Shown here: positions 59,537-64,000 of the stretch, in pieces
How the letters are laid out: the number at the start of each line of letters is the position of its first letter
Position numbering within the stretch: position 1 is the stretch's first letter
Source of the DNA: Roseithermus sacchariphilus
GTDB taxonomy: Bacteria; Bacteroidota; Rhodothermia; Rhodothermales; MEBIC09517
Direction of reading: 5' to 3'
Assembly (NCBI GenBank): GCA_003285105.1
Contig: CP030158.1
Coordinates: 3,144,664-3,208,663, forward strand
Length of the DNA stretch: 64,000 bases
Made by a program: the position numbers and the translations under genes
The notes under the pieces: generated by a model
What the model saw: only the letters and a program-made list of their open reading frames with translations
Database searches by the model: none
Told to the model about the DNA's origin: nothing

Positions 59537-62350
59537 TCAACCGGTGCTCTGCATGGCCGCTGCGATGCCGTTGATGCTGAGGAACAGCGCCCGGCGCAGC
59601 GACGGCCGCTCCGCCTCCGGCGCCTGGCGGTAGCGGCGCAGCAGCTCCATCTGCAGCAGGTTGAGCACGTCGGTGTACGGGTTCCGCAGCGTGATGGACT
59701 TCTGGATCACCGGGTTGATGTCCAGCAAGTTCTCCTGCTCCGTGATGCGGAGGAGGGCATCCCGGGCCCGCTCGAAGTCGGCGGCGATGAGGTCATGGAT
59801 GGGGGAGGCGTGTCCGTTGGCATCGGCGAGCCGGGCATAGCGCGAGGCAATGGGCAGCCGGGCGCGGGCCATCTCCCGCTGGGCGTTGTTCACCACGGCC
59901 CGGAAGAAGTGCCAGGAGCGGTACATGGCGCGGAGCTGATCCAGCGTGCCGGGTTCGCCGTCGATCAGCGCCTGCAGCGCCTCCCCGATGCCGAACCAGC
60001 CGGGGACGTTGTAGCGCGTCTGCGTCCAGGCAAAGACCCATGGGATCGCCCGCAGGCTCTCGAAGTCCACCTCCCCACCGGTCTTGCGAGAGACCGGCCG
60101 GGAGGCGATGGGGAGGCGGCTGATGTGCTCGATCGGGGTGGCCTTCGTATACCAGGGCCAGAAGCGCGGGTCCTCGATCAGGCGACGGTAGGCGGCCATC
60201 GACCGGTCGGCGATGCGATCCATGAGGGCGTGCTCGGGGGCGCCCTCGGCCACGGGAACCGCCTCGTCGCCGTCGTAGGGGCGGCTGGTGGCGCGGATCA
60301 TGGCATTGACGATCTGCTCGACGTGCCGCCGGGCGATGTCGGAGAGGGCGTAGCGGAACGAGATCACCTCGCCCTGTTCCGTGAAGCGGATGCGGCCGCT
60401 CTGGCAGGCTGAGGGCATGGAGAGGATGGCCTGGTTGGCCCGTCCGCCGCCGCGCCCGACCGTGCCGCCGCGCCCGTGGAAGAGGCGAAAGTCGATGCCG
60501 TGCCGGCGGCAGACGCGACCGAGGCGGTCCTGGGCCTGGTGCAGCGCCCAGTTCGCCATCCAGTAGCCCCCGTCCTTGTTGCTGTCCGAATAGCCGAGCA
60601 TCATCTCCTGGAACTGCTCGCGCGCGGCGAGGTGACGCCGGTAGATCGGATGCGTGAAGAGCCGTTCCATGAAGGCGTCCGCCTCGGCCAGGTCTTCGAT
60701 GGTCTCGAAGAGCGGCACGAAGTCGATCGGGCAGTGGACGGTGTCCCCGTCCATCCGCCAGATGCCGGCTTCTTTGGCCAGCAGCATGACCTCGAGCACG
60801 TCGCTGACCTCGTGCGTCATGCTGATGATGTAGCTGCCGATGGAGAGCGGCTCGTGCGCGACGGCCTCCCGGATGACGGCCAGCGTGTCCATCACGGAGC
60901 GGGCCGGTTCGGGCAGGTCGGTGCCGCGGGGCACGAGGGGGCGCGGGTTGGCCAGCTCGGCCGACAGCACCCGCTGCCGCTCGGCCTCCGGCAGGGCGCC
61001 GTAGTCGTTCGTGACGCCGGCGAGCCGCAGCAGCGTCGCCACCACCTCCTCGTGGACGCGGCTGTGCTGGCGTACGTCCAGCGCCATCATGTGGAAGCCG
61101 AAGGTCTGCGCCTGGACGAGCAGGTCCGAGAGCGGCCCGGAGTGGGCGACCTCGCCGAGGCCGCAGTCATCCAGGCAACGGCGGATCAGGCGCAGGTCGG
61201 CGATGAAGTCGGCGCTGTTGTAGGCCTCGGCGGGGGAGGCAGCGGCGGAGGCGTCCAGCCGGGCACGCAGCCGCTCCAGCCGGGCGATGAGGTAGCTCAG
61301 CTTGAGGCGGAAGGGCTCGTGCTGGTACTGGCGCAGTCGGATGGGCTCGAGCGCAATCACCGCGGCGTCGGCCTCGATCGACGCCCGCAACGCGTCCGGG
61401 ACGGGCACCTGCTGGTCGGACACGCTCAGCTCCCGGCGGAGGTCGCGCAGGGCGGCCAGGTAGAGCTCCAGCGCGGTGCGCCGCTGCACGAGCAGCGTGT
61501 GGCGCGTCACGGCCGGGGTCACGTTGGGGTTGCCGTCCCGGTCGCTGCCGATCCAGGAGCGATAGCGCAGGAAGACGGGAAACTCCACACGGGCATCGTA
61601 ATACTGCGCCAGGGCCTGCTGGACGTCCCGGTAGATGCGGGGGATGGTGTTCCAGATGGTGTGGCGGACGAAGTACAGGCCGTGCTCCACCTCGTCCTCG
61701 ACGTGCAGGCGCTCGGGGCGGACTTCGTCGGTGGCGAGCAGCAGGCGGATCTGGTTGCGCGTCTCGGCGAGGATGCGGTCAGTTTCTTCCGGGGTGGGCT
61801 TTCCGTAGCGCAGGGTGTGCAGCAGCGCGGCGATGCGTTGCTGCTTGAAGAGGATGCTGCGGCGGCGCGCCTCGGTGGGATGCGCGGTCAGGGTGGGCTG
61901 GATGTCCAGGCGGCGCAGCAGCGCCAGCACATCGTCCAGCGAGGCGCCCTGCTGCTTGAGGGTGTGGATGGCCTCGGCGATGGATTCCGGGCGCGGGGCG
62001 TCCGGGCTGCTATGGAGGGCCCGCTCGCGGTTGATGCGGATGATCTCCTGCTGTTCGGCCTTGTTGATGAGGTGGAACAGGGCCGTGTAGCCGCGCAGCA
62101 GCCAGGTGATGGTTTCCAGGTCGAGCGGGCGGATACGGTGGGCTACTTCGGCGAAGGCGGAGGCGATCCGATCCGGCTCGGCGTCCCGGCAGAGCCGCCG
62201 CAGTTCGATCACGAGGTCGAAGACGTCCGGCCCGGCCTGCTCGCGGAGGGCCTCGCCCAGCATGCCCCCCAGGAGCGCAATGTGTTCGCTCAGGGGGGCG
62301 CTGATGCCGGCCTGACGGGTTTCTTCTTGCAGCGTCTGGGGGGTGCTCAT
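59537..62350 (-). CDS. ppc: Phosphoenolpyruvate carboxylase
   Basis: 937 residues, the normal bacterial length. Catalytic H157 is in LTAHPTEARRRSIL. The second signature GYSDSNKDGGYW and the flexible loop FHGRGGTVGRGGG are present, and the C-terminus ends NGIAAAMQSTG with the conserved terminal glycine. The enzyme fixes bicarbonate onto PEP to refill oxaloacetate. RSWIGSDRDGNPNVTP confirms the family. It appears to be transcribed alone; 174 bases separate its start from the upstream DUF2911 terminator side. Allosteric control by aspartate or acetyl-CoA is usual for the family, but I did not check the sites. Confidence 0.97.
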   Translation of the reverse strand: MSTPQTLQEETRQAGISAPLSEHIALLGGMLGEALREQAGPDVFDLVIELRRLCRDAEPDRIASAFAEVAHRIRPLDLETITWLLRGYTALFHLINKAEQQEIIRINRERALHSSPDAPRPESIAEAIHTLKQQGASLDDVLALLRRLDIQPTLTAHPTEARRRSILFKQQRIAALLHTLRYGKPTPEETDRILAETRNQIRLLLATDEVRPERLHVEDEVEHGLYFVRHTIWNTIPRIYRDVQQALAQYYDARVEFPVFLRYRSWIGSDRDGNPNVTPAVTRHTLLVQRRTALELYLAALRDLRRELSVSDQQVPVPDALRASIEADAAVIALEPIRLRQYQHEPFRLKLSYLIARLERLRARLDASAAASPAEAYNSADFIADLRLIRRCLDDCGLGEVAHSGPLSDLLVQAQTFGFHMMALDVRQHSRVHEEVVATLLRLAGVTNDYGALPEAERQRVLSAELANPRPLVPRGTDLPEPARSVMDTLAVIREAVAHEPLSIGSYIISMTHEVSDVLEVMLLAKEAGIWRMDGDTVHCPIDFVPLFETIEDLAEADAFMERLFTHPIYRRHLAAREQFQEMMLGYSDSNKDGGYWMANWALHQAQDRLGRVCRRHGIDFRLFHGRGGTVGRGGGRANQAILSMPSACQSGRIRFTEQGEVISFRYALSDIARRHVEQIVNAMIRATSRPYDGDEAVPVAEGAPEHALMDRIADRSMAAYRRLIEDPRFWPWYTKATPIEHISRLPIASRPVSRKTGGEVDFESLRAIPWVFAWTQTRYNVPGWFGIGEALQALIDGEPGTLDQLRAMYRSWHFFRAVVNNAQREMARARLPIASRYARLADANGHASPIHDLIAADFERARDALLRITEQENLLDINPVIQKSITLRNPYTDVLNLLQMELLRRYRQAPEAERPSLRRALFLSINGIAAAMQSTG

Positions 62351-62463
62351 GGAGTTCGAGGGGTCGGAATCGAGCGGGTGGAAGGAGCGGGTGTGAACGG
62401 GAATCCGCTTCGGGGGCGCGGAGGCGTCCCTGTCAAACTACTAACGCCGGAGGAACCGGTGCA

Positions 62464-62502
62464 AAAAGAGAAGCGCCGATCCCGCAGGGGAACCGGCGCT
62501 TC
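62464..62502 (-). terminator. Rho-independent terminator after DUF2911 gene
   Basis: GAAGCGCCG (62470-62478) pairs perfectly with CGGCGCTTC (62494-62502). The minus-strand exit reads CTTTTTGC. It lies 23 bases past the DUF2911 stop. Confidence 0.85.
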
Positions 62503-62525
62503 GCTGGAAGGAGGCGGGCGGCGGC

Positions 62526-63104
62526 TCACTGCGCCTGAACGGGGAGCGCGACGCGCGTCTGTCCCCACGTCATCGTGAGGTACGTCTGGCCGTTGCGATC
62601 CTCGAAGGAGATCGTGAAGGCCTCGTGATCCTGGTCGATGGTTTCCGCCGGAGCCGTCACGCGCAGCACGTCCTGCGAGGCATCGTAGCTGTAGGCGCCC
62701 CACTGGCCGAGGCCGCTGTTGAAGATCACGGTCCAGGTGTCGGGGCCGGGGATGGTAAAGACGGCATAGGTGCCGGCCGGAAGCGTCTCGCCGCCGACCG
62801 TCAGGTCGCCGGTGGTGGTGAGTTCGGTCGCCTCGTTGGCGCCGGTGCGCCAGACGGTGCCGTAGGGCACCAGGGCGCCGGCGTCTTCGGGGCCGAAGAG
62901 GGTGCGTCCCTTCTTGCGCGGGGATCCGTAGACGACCTTCACGTACGTGTCGCCCAGCATGGTCTGGGCCATGGCGAGCGGGCTGGGTCGAGGATCGGGC
63001 GGCGGCACGTGCTCCTGGGCGGCACTCGTCAGCGGGATCGAGGCGCAGAGCAGCGCAGCCACCAGCAGGGTGCTACGCAGAACAGGCAGAGTCAGGGATC
63101 GCAT
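62526..63104 (-). CDS. DUF2911 domain protein, exported
   Basis: 192 residues with a signal peptide (hydrophobic 12-26, cleavage near SAAQ). The DUF2911 core is present: VKVVYGSPRKKGRTLFG, YGTVWRTGANEATELTT, LPAGTYAVFTIPG and WTVIFNSG. The family is frequent in Bacteroidota, is predicted to be beta-rich and has no assigned function. It lies 102 bases downstream of the DUF6503 lipoprotein on the same strand and has its own terminator, so the two may form a short envelope operon. Confidence 0.9.
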   Translation of the reverse strand: MRSLTLPVLRSTLLVAALLCASIPLTSAAQEHVPPPDPRPSPLAMAQTMLGDTYVKVVYGSPRKKGRTLFGPEDAGALVPYGTVWRTGANEATELTTTGDLTVGGETLPAGTYAVFTIPGPDTWTVIFNSGLGQWGAYSYDASQDVLRVTAPAETIDQDHEAFTISFEDRNGQTYLTMTWGQTRVALPVQAQ

Positions 63105-63206
63105 GGTTCGAGAGGTCCGGTTGGGGGAGGGAAAGATGGGCGTTGAAAGCGAGAGGGCGGCCCGGGTTTCCTCCGGGGGCGTCCGGCGCTCCGCCTCGGG
63201 CGGTGG

Positions 63207-63980
63207 TCAGGGGGTCAGGGGACGGACCTCGATGTGCTCGAGACGGATCTCCGAGACGGGCTCCAGGCTGTCGGCCTCCATCAGCGTGTCGTAGCGCTCG
63301 ATGGGCGTGCCGGGGCCCGGCAGAGCAGGACTGGTGTAGTTCAGGTAGTCGGCAAAGCGGACGCCGCCGACGGTGCGCACGTTGACGGCCTGGCGAAAGC
63401 GGGTGCCGCCTCCGTTGACGTGGAAGTCGTAGGCCAGGTAGTCCATGGTGCCGTGCCGCCGGTGGAACCAGTAGACGAACCGGTCCTCGTAGTCCCGCCC
63501 GCCGCCTTCCGGGCGGAAGGTGACCTCGACCTCGTGGTACGGCTCTCCGCCGATGGTGGAGGGGCCGAGGTAGCGTTTGCGCACGGCCGGGTCGTTGAGC
63601 GGGAAGGGCAGCAGGGCAAAGTAGATGACCGAGTTGACCCCGGACTCGACGGCGGCGGCTTCTTCTTCCGTGAGCGGGACGCGGAGGCCGTCTACCTCCC
63701 GGTACAGGCCGTCGTTGGTGAGCACGTCGTGGACCTGATGCAGGGTGTCGGTCCCGAGCGAGTCGGTCATCCAGCGCTCATAGGAGAAGCGCCCGCCCTG
63801 GCGCCAGGCCCGGTAGCGGCGTCCGCGAAAGTCGAACGTGACCTCGGCGTGGGCCAGCACCGCCCCGCCGTGGACGGCGATGGCACGGTCGACGATGGCC
63901 TGCGGGTCGGGTTCGTCGTCGCAGGCGGCGAGCAGCAACATCGCCGGCAGGCAGAGCAGGAGGCCGGATGGAACGCGCAT
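63207..63980 (-). CDS. DUF6503 family lipoprotein
   Basis: 257 residues with lipobox LLAAC (Cys at about 20). After a short acidic linker (DDEPDPQ) the mature region has the family pattern: AIVDRAIAVHGG, EVTFDFRGRRYRAW, RFSYERWMTD, VNSVIYFALLPFPLND, and VEVTFRPEGGG with WFHRRHGTMDYLAYDF near the C-terminus. The fold is expected to be LolA/DUF4292-like beta-rich. Function unknown; an outer-membrane anchored binding protein is plausible. It is the last complete gene in the window, upstream of DUF2911. Confidence 0.8.
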   Translation of the reverse strand: MRVPSGLLLCLPAMLLLAACDDEPDPQAIVDRAIAVHGGAVLAHAEVTFDFRGRRYRAWRQGGRFSYERWMTDSLGTDTLHQVHDVLTNDGLYREVDGLRVPLTEEEAAAVESGVNSVIYFALLPFPLNDPAVRKRYLGPSTIGGEPYHEVEVTFRPEGGGRDYEDRFVYWFHRRHGTMDYLAYDFHVNGGGTRFRQAVNVRTVGGVRFADYLNYTSPALPGPGTPIERYDTLMEADSLEPVSEIRLEHIEVRPLTP

Positions 63981-64000
63981 GGCGTGAGGGGGGAAGGGAG

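Overview
The window reads as a chromosomal segment of a GC-rich member of the Bacteroidota/Rhodothermota group (Rhodothermus- or Salinibacter-like). The basis is inference from gene content: two carboxypeptidase-regulatory-domain TonB-dependent receptors, a PorV/PorQ-like outer-membrane protein, a large secreted protein with a type IX-style C-terminal sorting domain, DUF4292 and DUF6503 lipoproteins, many lipobox lipoproteins, and a KLSTS-type MetG with a C-terminal tRNA-binding domain. No rRNA, tRNA, CRISPR array, insertion sequence or prophage gene was found; this is core or near-core chromosome with small intergenic repeats.

Layout. 0.1-4.5 kb (minus): an M1-fold protein without its catalytic residues, a frameshifted flippase-like membrane protein, and lolA. 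4.8-8.3 kb: a six-cysteine DUF326-like protein, ThpR-type 2H phosphoesterase, a cpYpsA-type protein, a class V aminotransferase and two small membrane proteins. 8.3-12.4 kb (minus): hisB-proC-hisH-hisA-hisF, with proC inside the histidine block. 12.5-16.3 kb (plus): metG overlapping an intact M1 peptidase lipoprotein, divergent from hisB; the two sides share an identical 10-base promoter-like motif. 16.4-22.0 kb (minus): lpdA, then an envelope set of TPR protein, DUF4292 lipoprotein and EnvC-like factor. 22.2-29.8 kb (minus): a three-gene outer-membrane module of TonB receptor, T9SS-type secreted protein and PorV-like protein. 30.5-32.7 kb (plus): a glutamate-cysteine-ligase-like enzyme fused to CBS domains, and a small ferredoxin. 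32.8-36.8 kb (minus): a TonB receptor followed by a beta-propeller phytase lipoprotein, probably a phytate-use locus. 37.2-43.0 kb (plus): a complete RND tripartite efflux operon. 43.0-51.1 kb: a SafE-like exporter overlapping a PabB-PabC fusion, a BNR-type lipoprotein, an acyl-ACP thioesterase, an M16 peptidase lipoprotein and a small membrane protein. 51.4-56.1 kb (plus): DUF4174 protein, alpha/beta hydrolase, a GspE-like protein without an ATPase domain, and a full-length GspE/PilB ATPase. 56.0-64 kb (minus): a multi-PAS hybrid histidine kinase, PEP carboxylase, and DUF2911 and DUF6503 envelope proteins.

The most distinctive items are the M1 pseudoenzyme, the ATPase-less GspE paralogue beside its parent, the receptor/secreted-protein/PorV module, the GCS2-CBS fusion, the receptor-phytase pair, and heptamer repeat arrays flanking tolC and near 7.55 kb. 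None is proven new from sequence alone. All family names rest on motif recognition by eye; no database search was run.
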